A DNA stretch of 12,777 nt from Actinomycetes bacterium (GTDB lineage Bacteria; Actinomycetota; Actinomycetes; Actinomycetales; Cellulomonadaceae), in assembly GCA_023432565.1 (NCBI GenBank), contig JAEYUL010000102.1:1-12777 (forward strand). The letters run 5' to 3'. Below, piece by piece: positions 7,295 to 12,777 of the stretch. How positions within the stretch are numbered: position 1 is the first letter of the stretch; every line of letters begins with the position of its first letter. The position numbers and the translations under genes are program-made. Under the pieces are notes generated by a model. It worked only from the letters and a program-made list of their open reading frames with translations, was not told where the DNA came from and did not search any database.

Positions 7295-7319
7295 GTCCGG
7301 AGTCTGCCCGACGCGCGGC

Positions 7320-8201
7320 TCACAGGTCGTCCGTCGTGAACGTGTCGCACGCGGCGAGGTCGCGCTGCTCGTAGCCCGTGGTGAACCAGCGCTGGCGCTG
7401 CTCGCTCGAGCCGTGCGTCCACGAGTCGGGGTTCACCCCGCCGCCCGACTGCTGCTGGATGTGGTCGTCGCCGACCGCCTCGGCCGCGTCGATGGCCTGC
7501 GCGAGCTCGTCGGCGGTGATCGGCTCGAGGTACGTGACTCCGGTGTCAGGGTCCTCCGTGGTCGCGGCGTTCCCCGCCCACATGCCCGCGTAGCAGTCCG
7601 CCTGCAGCTCCACGCGCACCGAGTCGGACCGGGTGCCCGTGCCGCCGCGGTCGGCCGTGTCGAACACGCCCGTGACGTGCTGGACGTGATGGCCGTACTC
7701 GTGGGCGTAGACGTACATCTCGGCGAGCGGGCCGCCCTGCGCGCCGAACCGGCTCGTCAGCAGGTCGAAGAAGCCGAGGTCGAGGTAGATCGTCTGGTCA
7801 CCGGGGCAGTAGAACGGGCCCGACGACGACGACGCGTCGCCGCACGCGGTGCTGACGGCGGACGTGAACTCCACCGCCTCGGGGATGCCGGCGTCCGCCT
7901 CGCGCAGCGTCGGGCCCCAGTAGGTGTCGAGAGAGTCGAGTGTCGCGGACAGGCGGCACGCGCGATCGCTGTTCGCCTGCTCGGCCGTGCACGCGCCGAC
8001 CGTGCCGTCCTGGCCCGGCTCGCCGCCGCCGCCCAGCAGTGCGCCCGGGTCGATGTTCCCCCCGGACAGCAGCGTGATCGCGATGACCACGAGCAGTCCG
8101 AGGCCGCCGACGCCGCCGCCGATCGCCATGCCGCGGCCGGCTCCCGAGCGGCGCGACTGCACGCGCCCACCGCCGAAGCTGCCACCCTCCTGGAACGTCA
8201 C
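7320..8201 (-). CDS. Membrane-anchored neutral zinc metallopeptidase (YpfJ family)
   Basis: This 293-residue protein belongs to the putative neutral zinc metallopeptidase family (YpfJ-like). A Gly/Arg-rich N terminus (1-27) is followed by one membrane helix (about 28-46, AIGGGVGGLGLLVVIAITLL), a Gly-rich linker, and an extracytoplasmic catalytic domain. The zinc motif is HEYGH (167-171) with catalytic Glu 168; the likely third ligand Glu 198 is in RVELQADCYAG. Conserved family features GDQTIYLD and WTHGSSEQRQRWF are present. Several paired cysteines (71, 82, 120, 132, 203, 285) suggest disulfides outside the cell. The GTG at 8201 gives MTFQEGG, matching the MTF-x-E start I recall for actinobacterial homologues. 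An in-frame GTG at 8231 would add ten residues and is the alternative. It follows ecfT by 38 bases. Substrate unknown. Confidence 0.87.
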   Translation of the reverse strand: MTFQEGGSFGGGRVQSRRSGAGRGMAIGGGVGGLGLLVVIAITLLSGGNIDPGALLGGGGEPGQDGTVGACTAEQANSDRACRLSATLDSLDTYWGPTLREADAGIPEAVEFTSAVSTACGDASSSSGPFYCPGDQTIYLDLGFFDLLTSRFGAQGGPLAEMYVYAHEYGHHVQHVTGVFDTADRGGTGTRSDSVRVELQADCYAGMWAGNAATTEDPDTGVTYLEPITADELAQAIDAAEAVGDDHIQQQSGGGVNPDSWTHGSSEQRQRWFTTGYEQRDLAACDTFTTDDL

Positions 8202-8239
8202 ATCGGGGAACGGTAGTGCGTGCGTGATCACCGCGCGAT

Positions 8240-8881
8240 TCAGCCCTCGCCGAGCCCCCGCGCGGCCAACGCCTCACCGGTGGCACGCGCGTGACCGACC
8301 ATCCGCACGGCGGCGGGGACGACGACCGCGCGCGGCGACCGCGACAGTCCCCGGGCACGTGCGGCGTCGCGGGACTCGCGCACCGCGTGCAGCAGCACGG
8401 GGATCGACCGCAGCATGAGGCTCACGGCGAGGGCGGCGGTCTCGGGCCGCAGCCCGACGTGGCGCAGCGGGCCGGCGGCGCGCCGCAGGGCGTCGAGCAG
8501 CTCGTCAGCGCGCGTGGTCGCGGTGACCACGGTGGCCAGCAGGACGAGTGCGACGAGCTCGGCTGCCGTCTCGAGCCCGGACACCCAGCCGCGGGACCAG
8601 GCCTGGTAGGCGCCGACGACGACCGCGACCGTCGCGACGCGCAGCAGGCCGCCCCGCGTGCGGTGCCACGAGAGCCCGGCCACGACGTGGCAGGTGACCG
8701 CGAGGGCGAGCGCGCCCAGAGCACCCGCAGGGCCGCGCAGCACCACGGCGGCGACGCCCACGACGACGAGTCCGGTGAGCTTGGCGGGCACCGGGCAGCG
8801 GTGCAGCACCGACGAGCCCGGCTGGTGCAGCCCGAGCGGTCCCGACCACACCGGGCGCAGCGGGACGCCTTCGCGCGTCAC
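8240..8881 (-). CDS. bioN: EcfT/BioN, transmembrane component of the biotin ECF transporter
   Basis: This 213-residue membrane protein is the T component that couples ATP hydrolysis to movement of the substrate-binding BioY. It contains the LHRCPVPAKLTGLV entry motif (26-39), several hydrophobic helices (about 36-49, 52-70, 79-95, 104-122), and a long cytoplasmic coupling region. That region has the two Ala-Arg-Gly coupling motifs of T proteins, AARARGLS (173-180) and LAARGLG (205-211). The start is GTG at 8881, overlapping the ecfA stop (GTGA). The open frame further upstream is an Arg-rich shadow of ecfA and is not part of the protein. It lies directly after bioY and ecfA, which points to biotin as substrate. 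Confidence 0.9.
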   Translation of the reverse strand: MTREGVPLRPVWSGPLGLHQPGSSVLHRCPVPAKLTGLVVVGVAAVVLRGPAGALGALALAVTCHVVAGLSWHRTRGGLLRVATVAVVVGAYQAWSRGWVSGLETAAELVALVLLATVVTATTRADELLDALRRAAGPLRHVGLRPETAALAVSLMLRSIPVLLHAVRESRDAARARGLSRSPRAVVVPAAVRMVGHARATGEALAARGLGEG

Positions 8882-9609
8882 CGCTGCCCGCCCACGCGCG
8901 GGGAGCCCGTCATGAGGTCGCGGTAGGCGGTGACCGCGGCGGCCGGCTCGCCGTCGTGCACCACGACGCCGTCGTCGACGACGAGCACCCGGTCGGCGCG
9001 CAGCGCGAGCTCGAGGTCGTGCGTGACGACGACGACCTGCATCGGCAGCCGCGCGAGCAGGTCGTCGACCACGGACCGCCAGCGCAGGTCCAGCAGGGTC
9101 GTCGGCTCGTCGCACACGAGCACGTCCGGCCCGGTCGCGAGGACCGAGGTGAGCGCGAGCAGCTGGCGCTGGCCGCCGGACAGCGCGTGCACGGGCAGGT
9201 CGGCGCGGTCGGCGAGCCCGACGCGGGCGAGAGCCTCGCGGGCCCGTGCGTCGCGCTCACGGGCGTCGGGCACGTCGCGCCGCAGCGACAGCGCGACGTC
9301 CTCGACGGGCGTCGGCATGACGAGCTGGGCGTCCGGGTCCGTGAAGACGAACCCGACGCGGCGCCGCACGGCGGGGCCGTGGTCGCGGGTGTCCAGCCCG
9401 CCGACGCGCACGGTGCCGGACGACGGCAGCACGAGGCCGTTGAGCAGGCGCGCGAGCGTCGACTTGCCGGAGCCGTTGGCGCCGACGATCGCGATGCGGG
9501 GCTCGGTGAGGCGTGCCGTGACGGGGCCGAGCAGGCGCGTCACGGTGTCCGGGCCGCCCGACGGGTCAGGCGTCCAGGCCGTGACGAGCACCTCGCTCAG
9601 CTCGATCAT
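8878..9609 (-). CDS. bioM: EcfA/BioM, ATPase of the biotin ECF transporter
   Basis: This 243-residue protein is the cytoplasmic ATP-binding subunit that powers the BioY-EcfT transporter. Walker A is GANGSGKST (43-51). The Q-loop region FTDPDAQLVMPTPVEDVAL (Gln 95) is typical of ECF ATPases. The signature is LSGGQRQ (143-149), Walker B is VLVCDEPT (163-170, Glu 168), the D-loop region is TLLDLRWR, and the H-loop is THDLE (His 197). Only one ATPase gene is present, as in dedicated (group I) BioMNY systems, so it probably acts as a homodimer. The ATG overlaps the bioY stop by one base (TGATG) with no separate Shine-Dalgarno sequence, which indicates coupled translation. It overlaps ecfT downstream by four bases. 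Confidence 0.92.
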   Translation of the reverse strand: MIELSEVLVTAWTPDPSGGPDTVTRLLGPVTARLTEPRIAIVGANGSGKSTLARLLNGLVLPSSGTVRVGGLDTRDHGPAVRRRVGFVFTDPDAQLVMPTPVEDVALSLRRDVPDARERDARAREALARVGLADRADLPVHALSGGQRQLLALTSVLATGPDVLVCDEPTTLLDLRWRSVVDDLLARLPMQVVVVTHDLELALRADRVLVVDDGVVVHDGEPAAAVTAYRDLMTGSPRVGGQR

Positions 9610-10295
9610 CAGCGGCGCCGGCGCAGCAGGTCGGGGTAGTGCGCGAAGACGGCGAGCGCCACCGCTGCCGCCAGGAGGTTCTTGACGGTGTCACCCGGGA
9701 AGAACACGGCTCCCGCCGCGAACGCCTCACCCGGTGTCAGGTCGGTGCGCAGCACGAGCCCGGCGATGCCGAGCGGGTGGATCGTCAGTGCCGTCGCGGT
9801 CAGCCCGCTCGCGACCAGCACGAGGTAGCGCGCGCCACCCGTCGCCCCACGCGCGGCACCCGCGAGCAGTCCCGCGAGCGCGGCAGCGAGCGGGAAGCCG
9901 ATCAGGTAGCCGACGGTCGGACCGGCGAGCACACCGAGGCCGCCGGTGCCGCCCGAGAACACCGGCACTCCCGCGAGGCCCACCGCGAGGTACAGCAGGA
10001 CCGCGAGCGCCCCGCGCCGCCACCCCAGGACGAGGCCGGCCAGGACCACGCCGAACGTCTGGAGGGTGATCGGCACGCCCGTGCCGGTGGGGAGCCCTGG
10101 GACGATCGCGCACACCGCGACGAACGCGGCGAAGACCGCGACCAGCGCGACGTCGGTCGCGGCCGGGTGCGCCCGCTGCACCGGGTCCGGGAGCGCGACG
10201 CCGAGCACCGCGGCCGGGTCGGGCAACGACGGCTCGGGTCGGTCGTCGACGATGGCGGACGCGGGCGGTGCGGCGTGCTGGCGTGCGTCGGTCAC
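9609..10295 (-). CDS. bioY: BioY, biotin-binding S component of the ECF transporter
   Basis: BioY (228 aa) is the membrane protein that binds biotin in the ECF uptake complex. An extended N-terminal tail of about 45 residues precedes the core. The core includes PTGTGVPITLQTFGVVLAGLVLGWRRGALAVLLYLAVGLAGVPVF, the hallmark GGLGVLAGPTVGYLIGFPLAA, and the C-terminal FFPGDTVKNLLAAAVALAV. About six membrane helices can be drawn, as expected. The GTG at 10295 was chosen because GAGGGGG lies six bases upstream; the frame is open further upstream but is Arg-rich and unlike the family. bioY, ecfA and ecfT overlap and form one unit. No biotin synthesis gene is in the window. The gene faces the ABC-F gene across a 233-base divergent interval. 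Confidence 0.94.
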   Translation of the reverse strand: MTDARQHAAPPASAIVDDRPEPSLPDPAAVLGVALPDPVQRAHPAATDVALVAVFAAFVAVCAIVPGLPTGTGVPITLQTFGVVLAGLVLGWRRGALAVLLYLAVGLAGVPVFSGGTGGLGVLAGPTVGYLIGFPLAAALAGLLAGAARGATGGARYLVLVASGLTATALTIHPLGIAGLVLRTDLTPGEAFAAGAVFFPGDTVKNLLAAAVALAVFAHYPDLLRRRR

Positions 10296-10301
10296 GGGTG
10301 G

Positions 10302-10308
10302 CCCCCTC
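10302..10308 (-). promoter_or_regulatory. Ribosome binding site of bioY
   Basis: Read on the minus strand, GAGGGGG lies six bases before the GTG at 10295. It fixes the bioY start and rules out the longer open frame. Confidence 0.75.
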
Positions 10309-10393
10309 AGGTCGGTGCAGCGGTGCGTCCTCGTGCGGGTCGGTACGGGTCGTCGTCCACGCTCGTGCGCTCGTGCTCGTCGTCCGGCGACCA

Positions 10394-10432
10394 CCCCGTG
10401 GGGCGGTTCCGCCAGGCCCGCCGGTGGGCGGG
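10394..10432 (-). other. Cluster of GC-rich inverted repeats in the bioY leader
   Basis: Three adjacent inverted repeats are seen: CCCGCC-GGTG-GGCGGG (10417-10432), GGCGG-TT-CCGCC (10402-10413) and CCCC-GT-GGGG (10394-10403). If bioY transcription starts upstream of them, the leader RNA would be strongly structured. Two of the loops are only two bases long, so the exact fold is uncertain. Confidence 0.35.
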
Positions 10433-10436
10433 AAAA

Positions 10437-10451
10437 TGACGACGGTCGTCA
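10437..10451. promoter_or_regulatory. 15-base palindrome, candidate operator
   Basis: TGACGAC-G-GTCGTCA is a perfect 7+1+7 inverted repeat in the divergent promoter region. It lies over the expected -35 position for the TAGGAT box on the + strand and touches the TAGCGT box on the minus strand. This is a good place for a repressor of either gene. It does not match the mycobacterial BioQ site (GAAC-N3-GTTC) as I know it. No regulator gene is adjacent. Confidence 0.45.
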
Positions 10452-10464
10452 CGCTAGTGCTCGT

Positions 10465-10470
10465 TAGGAT
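10465..10470 (+). promoter_or_regulatory. Candidate -10 box for the ABC-F gene
   Basis: TAGGAT fits the actinobacterial TANNNT consensus and lies 58 bases before the GTG start. No convincing TTGAC-like -35 is present at 16-18 bases upstream; the palindrome occupies that place. Confidence 0.45.
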
Positions 10471-10513
10471 GGTCGGCGTTTGTGCGCCCGCCCAAGACCG
10501 GAGCGGGCTTTCC

Positions 10514-10520
10514 GGAGGAA
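10514..10520 (+). promoter_or_regulatory. Ribosome binding site of the ABC-F gene
   Basis: GGAGGAA lies eight bases before the GTG at 10529. It decides the start inside a frame that is open back to 10268. Confidence 0.8.
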
Positions 10521-10528
10521 ACCACCAC

Positions 10529-12124
10529 GTGATCACCGCCCACGGCGTCGGCCTGCGCATCGGCGCACGCGAGCTGCTCACCGAGACCTCGTTCCGCATC
10601 GCCTCGGGCGACCGGATCGGGCTCGTCGGGCGCAACGGCGCCGGCAAGACGACCCTGACCAAGACGCTCGCGGGTCAGCTGCAGCCGACGAGCGGCACGA
10701 TCACCCGTGGCGAGGTCGGCTACCTGCCGCAGGACCCCGCGACCGGTGACCTCGAGGTGCTCGCGCTCGACCGGGTCCTGTCCGCGCGTGGCCTCGACGA
10801 GATCGTCCGGAACATGCGCGCGACCGAGGTGGTGATGGCCGAGGGCGACGCGGCGGCGCGCGACAAGGCCATGACGCGCTACGCCAAGCTCGAGGCGCGG
10901 TTCACCGCGGCCGGCGGCTACGCGGCCGAGTCGGAGGCGCATCGCATCACCGCGAACCTCGGGCTCGACGACCGCGTGCTGGGCCAGACGCTCGGCACGC
11001 TGTCGGGCGGTCAGCGCCGCCGGATCGAGCTCGCCCGCATCCTGTTCTCCGGGGTCGAGACGCTGCTCCTGGACGAGCCGACCAACCACCTGGACGCCGA
11101 CTCGATCGCGTGGCTGCGCGACTACCTCAAGTCGTACTCGGGCGGCTTCGTCGTCATCTCCCACGACGTCGAGCTGCTGCGAGCCACGGTGAACAAGGTC
11201 TTCCACCTGGACGCCAACCGCGCGGCCCTCGACCAGTACAACCTCGGGTGGGACGCCTACCTGCTGCAGCGCGAGACGGACGAGAAGCGGCGGCGGCGCG
11301 AGCGGGCGAACGCCGAGAAGAAGGCCGCCGCGCTCATGGCGCAGGCGGACAAGATGCGTGCGAAGGCGACCAAGGCCGTGGCTGCGCAGAACATGGCGCG
11401 CCGCGCGGAGCGGATGCTCGCGGGTCTCGAGGAGGCCCGCGTGAGCGACAAGGTGGCCAAGCTGAGGTTCCCGGACCCGGCGCCGTGCGGCCGCACGCCG
11501 CTGACCGCGTCGGACCTGTCGAAGTCCTACGGCTCGCAAGAGGTCTTCACGGGTGTGGACCTCGCCATCGACCGCGGGTCGCGCGTCGTCGTGCTGGGTC
11601 TCAACGGCGCCGGCAAGACGACGCTGCTGCGGCTGCTGTCAGGACTTGAGAGGCCCGACACCGGTGAGGTCCACCCGGGCCACGGGCTCAAGCTCGGCTA
11701 CTACGCCCAGGAGCACGAGACGCTCGACCTCGAGCGGACCGTGGTCGAGAACCTGCGCTCGGCCGCGCCGGACCTGACGGACACCCAGGTGCGCTCGGTG
11801 CTGGGGTCGTTCCTGTTCTCGGGTGACGACGCCGACAAGCCCGCTCGCGTGCTGTCCGGGGGCGAGAAGACGCGCCTCGCGCTCGCGGCGCTCGTCGTCT
11901 CGTCCGCGAACGTGCTCCTGCTCGACGAGCCGACGAACAACCTCGACCCGGCGAGCCGCGAGGAGATCCTGGCGGCGCTGCGCGGCTACCAGGGTGCCGT
12001 CGTCCTGGTCAGCCACGACGAGGGCGCCGTCGCCGCGCTCGACCCCGAGCGCGTGCTGCTGCTGCCCGACGGCGACGAGGACCTGTGGAGCGCCGACTAC
12101 CTGGACCTCATCACGCTCGCCTGA
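10529..12124 (+). CDS. ABC-F family ATPase (ribosome-associated, Rv1473-like)
   Basis: This 531-residue soluble protein has two ABC ATPase domains and no membrane segment, which defines the ABC-F family of ribosome-binding translation or antibiotic-protection factors. Domain 1: Walker A GRNGAGKTT (34-42), LSGGQRRR (from 158), LLLDEPTNHLD (Glu 183), SHDVE (His 212). The inter-domain linker (about 240-320) is rich in Arg, Lys and Ala and alpha-helical, as expected for the P-site tRNA interaction segment. Domain 2: GLNGAGKTT (357-365), LSGGEKTR (from 442), LLLDEPTNNLD (Glu 467), SHDEG (His 496). From memory the sequence resembles M. tuberculosis Rv1473 closely and differs from EttA. Start: GTG with GGAGGAA eight bases upstream. 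Whether it protects against an antibiotic or is a housekeeping factor cannot be told from sequence. Confidence 0.92.
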   Translation: MITAHGVGLRIGARELLTETSFRIASGDRIGLVGRNGAGKTTLTKTLAGQLQPTSGTITRGEVGYLPQDPATGDLEVLALDRVLSARGLDEIVRNMRATEVVMAEGDAAARDKAMTRYAKLEARFTAAGGYAAESEAHRITANLGLDDRVLGQTLGTLSGGQRRRIELARILFSGVETLLLDEPTNHLDADSIAWLRDYLKSYSGGFVVISHDVELLRATVNKVFHLDANRAALDQYNLGWDAYLLQRETDEKRRRRERANAEKKAAALMAQADKMRAKATKAVAAQNMARRAERMLAGLEEARVSDKVAKLRFPDPAPCGRTPLTASDLSKSYGSQEVFTGVDLAIDRGSRVVVLGLNGAGKTTLLRLLSGLERPDTGEVHPGHGLKLGYYAQEHETLDLERTVVENLRSAAPDLTDTQVRSVLGSFLFSGDDADKPARVLSGGEKTRLALAALVVSSANVLLLDEPTNNLDPASREEILAALRGYQGAVVLVSHDEGAVAALDPERVLLLPDGDEDLWSADYLDLITLA

Positions 12125-12135
12125 TCCGGTCCGCC

Positions 12136-12162
12136 GGGCCGCCTCGGGTGGGCCGCCTCGGG
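12136..12162. repeat. Direct repeat of 13 bases downstream of the ABC-F gene
   Basis: GGGCCGCCTCGGG occurs at 12136-12148 and again at 12150-12162, separated by one T. It sits in the 69-base convergent gap and is not coding. It is probably a local slippage duplication. Confidence 0.7.
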
Positions 12163-12185
12163 CAGGGGGGACGTGCGGTCTCGGA

Positions 12186-12204
12186 TCGGCGGGTCAGCCG
12201 CCGA
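12186..12204. terminator. Hairpin in the ABC-F/SURF1 convergent gap
   Basis: TCGGCGG (12186-12192), a GTCAG loop and CCGCCGA (12198-12204) give a perfect seven-base stem. The loop contains the SURF1 stop codon (12194-12196, minus strand). It could terminate the ABC-F transcript and mark the end of the SURF1 gene. There is no T-run. Confidence 0.35.
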
Positions 12205-12777
12205 CGTGCCCGTCGCGGGCCTGTGCGTCGATGAGGGCGTCCTCCTCGGCCTCCGCACGGCCCTCGCGACGGCGCGGACGTGCCGCTCGGGCCTGCGCGG
12301 ATGACCGTTCCGGCCCCCGGGGACGCTCGCCCGGGACGCCCGTGCCGTCGCGCTCCTCGACGACCTCCCGCCGCGCGAGCCAGATGAACCCGACCAGCCC
12401 GCCGAGCGCGAAGACCCACCACTGGAACGCGTACGACAGGTGGGGACCGAGGTCGACGTCGGGTCGCGGGACCGGGGTGACGTCGACCGGGGGGCTGCCG
12501 TCCTCCGTCGCGACCACCCCGTAGGCGTCCGGCACGACGTCGCCCCTCGGCAGGCCCGCCGCCTCGAGCACCTGCCCGACGGCGATCGCCTGCACCTGAC
12601 CGGCGGGTGCGTCGCGCGTGGCGGCCGGCTCGGCCGCGCGCAGCCGCACGACGACGTCGACGGTGCCCTCGGGCGCCGGCCGGCCCGCCCCCGTCTCCGC
12701 CGCGGGGAACCAGCCCCGGTCGACGACCAGCAGACGCCCGCTCCACGGCCCGCCCGCGACCTCGAGCACACCGAGGG
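12194..12777 (-). CDS. SURF1 family cytochrome c oxidase assembly protein (5' partial)
   Basis: SURF1 proteins are inner-membrane factors that help insert heme into the aa3-type cytochrome oxidase. About 194 C-terminal residues are visible; the frame runs off the right edge, so the N-terminal membrane helix and start are missing. The GTG at 12769 is an internal valine, not a start. Recognisable features are GRLLVVDRGWFPAAETG (the family's VDRGW motif), GPHLSYAFQWWVFAL near the C-terminal helix, and that helix itself (WWVFALGGLVGFIWLARR). After the helix comes an unusually long, charged tail of about 57 residues rich in Arg, Glu and Ala (EEERDGTG-like acidic-basic mix), probably cytoplasmic and disordered. 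The gene converges on the ABC-F gene with a 69-base gap. Identity is secure from the two motifs. Confidence 0.92.
   Translation of the reverse strand, partial: LGVLEVAGGPWSGRLLVVDRGWFPAAETGAGRPAPEGTVDVVVRLRAAEPAATRDAPAGQVQAIAVGQVLEAAGLPRGDVVPDAYGVVATEDGSPPVDVTPVPRPDVDLGPHLSYAFQWWVFALGGLVGFIWLARREVVEERDGTGVPGERPRGPERSSAQARAARPRRREGRAEAEEDALIDAQARDGHVGG

Larger units (their letters stand above)
10296..10528. promoter_or_regulatory. Divergent intergenic region between bioY and the ABC-F gene
   Basis: This 233-base interval must hold promoters for both divergent transcripts. On the + strand there is a TAGGAT -10-like box (10465-10470) without a clear -35. On the minus strand TAGCGT (10456-10451) also fits TANNNT, again without a good -35. 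A palindrome sits between or over these boxes. Closer to bioY are three adjacent GC-rich inverted repeats (10394-10432) and a tandem octamer GCTCGTGC (10361-10376). No coding sequence is visible. Confidence 0.55.

Noticed and set aside
6395..7339. A 314-codon plus-strand frame opposite the NYN gene.
   Set aside because: The opposite strand encodes a protein with clear NYN motifs, whereas this frame shows low-complexity Arg/Val/Glu sequence only.
7819..7836. Short trinucleotide repeat (cgacgacgacgacg) as a possible microsatellite.
   Set aside because: It encodes four serines (SSSS) in the metallopeptidase; this is ordinary codon repetition in GC-rich DNA.
7275..8216. A 313-codon plus-strand frame opposite the metallopeptidase gene.
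   Set aside because: The HEYGH metallopeptidase on the minus strand explains the region; this frame has no domain features.
8882..9115. N-terminal extension of EcfT by 78 residues.
   Set aside because: It lies within ecfA in another frame, is almost all Arg and Ala, and the GTGA overlap at 8878-8881 gives a natural start.
10268..10528. Extension of the ABC-F protein 87 residues upstream.
   Set aside because: The extension is low-complexity, crosses the promoter region, and the GGAGGAA-GTG start gives the family's normal N terminus.
1..12777. CRISPR array, tRNA, rRNA, insertion sequence, transposase or phage genes.
   Set aside because: I looked on both strands and saw no regularly spaced repeats, RNA gene signatures or mobile-element proteins.

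Overview
The window is about 12.8 kb of very GC-rich chromosomal DNA with tightly packed genes, frequent GTG starts and ATGA/GTGA/TGATG stop-start overlaps. This is typical of a high-GC actinomycete. The gene set (actinobacterial SUF operon with an embedded Rieske ferredoxin, bioY-ecfA-ecfT, an Rv1473-like ABC-F protein, SURF1) would fit a Micrococcales/Cellulomonas-like bacterium. That assignment is inference from protein flavour, because no 16S or other marker is present.

Region 1 (1-5639, + strand) is a SUF iron-sulfur cluster assembly operon: sufB (5' end outside the window), sufD, a small Rieske [2Fe-2S] ferredoxin, sufC, sufS, sufU and sufT. SufS takes sulfur from cysteine and SufU relays it. 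SufB, SufC and SufD form the ATP-dependent scaffold, and SufT is a MIP18-family maturation factor. Most genes overlap or lie within 30 bases of each other. The one clear break is the 71-base sufC-sufS gap, which contains a strong hairpin. A terminator-like hairpin follows sufT in the convergent gap at 5640-5778.

Region 2 (5779-10295, - strand) reads from right to left: bioY, ecfA/bioM and ecfT/bioN (a complete biotin ECF transporter, with overlapping genes), then a membrane-anchored neutral zinc metallopeptidase, a NYN-domain ribonuclease-like protein with a C-terminal OST-HTH/LOTUS domain, and a YcxB-like membrane protein. Gaps of 0-64 bases allow one long transcript, but the functions of the first three and last three genes are not obviously linked.

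Region 3 (10296-10528) is the divergent regulatory interval between bioY and the ABC-F gene. It holds a 15-base palindrome, a TAGGAT -10-like box, several GC-rich inverted repeats in the bioY leader and a tandem octamer.

Region 4 (10529-12777) contains a duplicated-ATPase ABC-F protein on the + strand. Convergent to it is a SURF1 cytochrome oxidase assembly gene on the - strand, whose 5' end lies beyond the window. A hairpin straddling the SURF1 stop codon lies between them.

I found no tRNA, rRNA, CRISPR array, insertion sequence, prophage or attachment site. This is mainly a housekeeping region. The parts worth a second look are the ferredoxin inside the SUF operon, the NYN-LOTUS/peptidase/YcxB trio behind the biotin transporter, and the palindrome in the divergent promoter.
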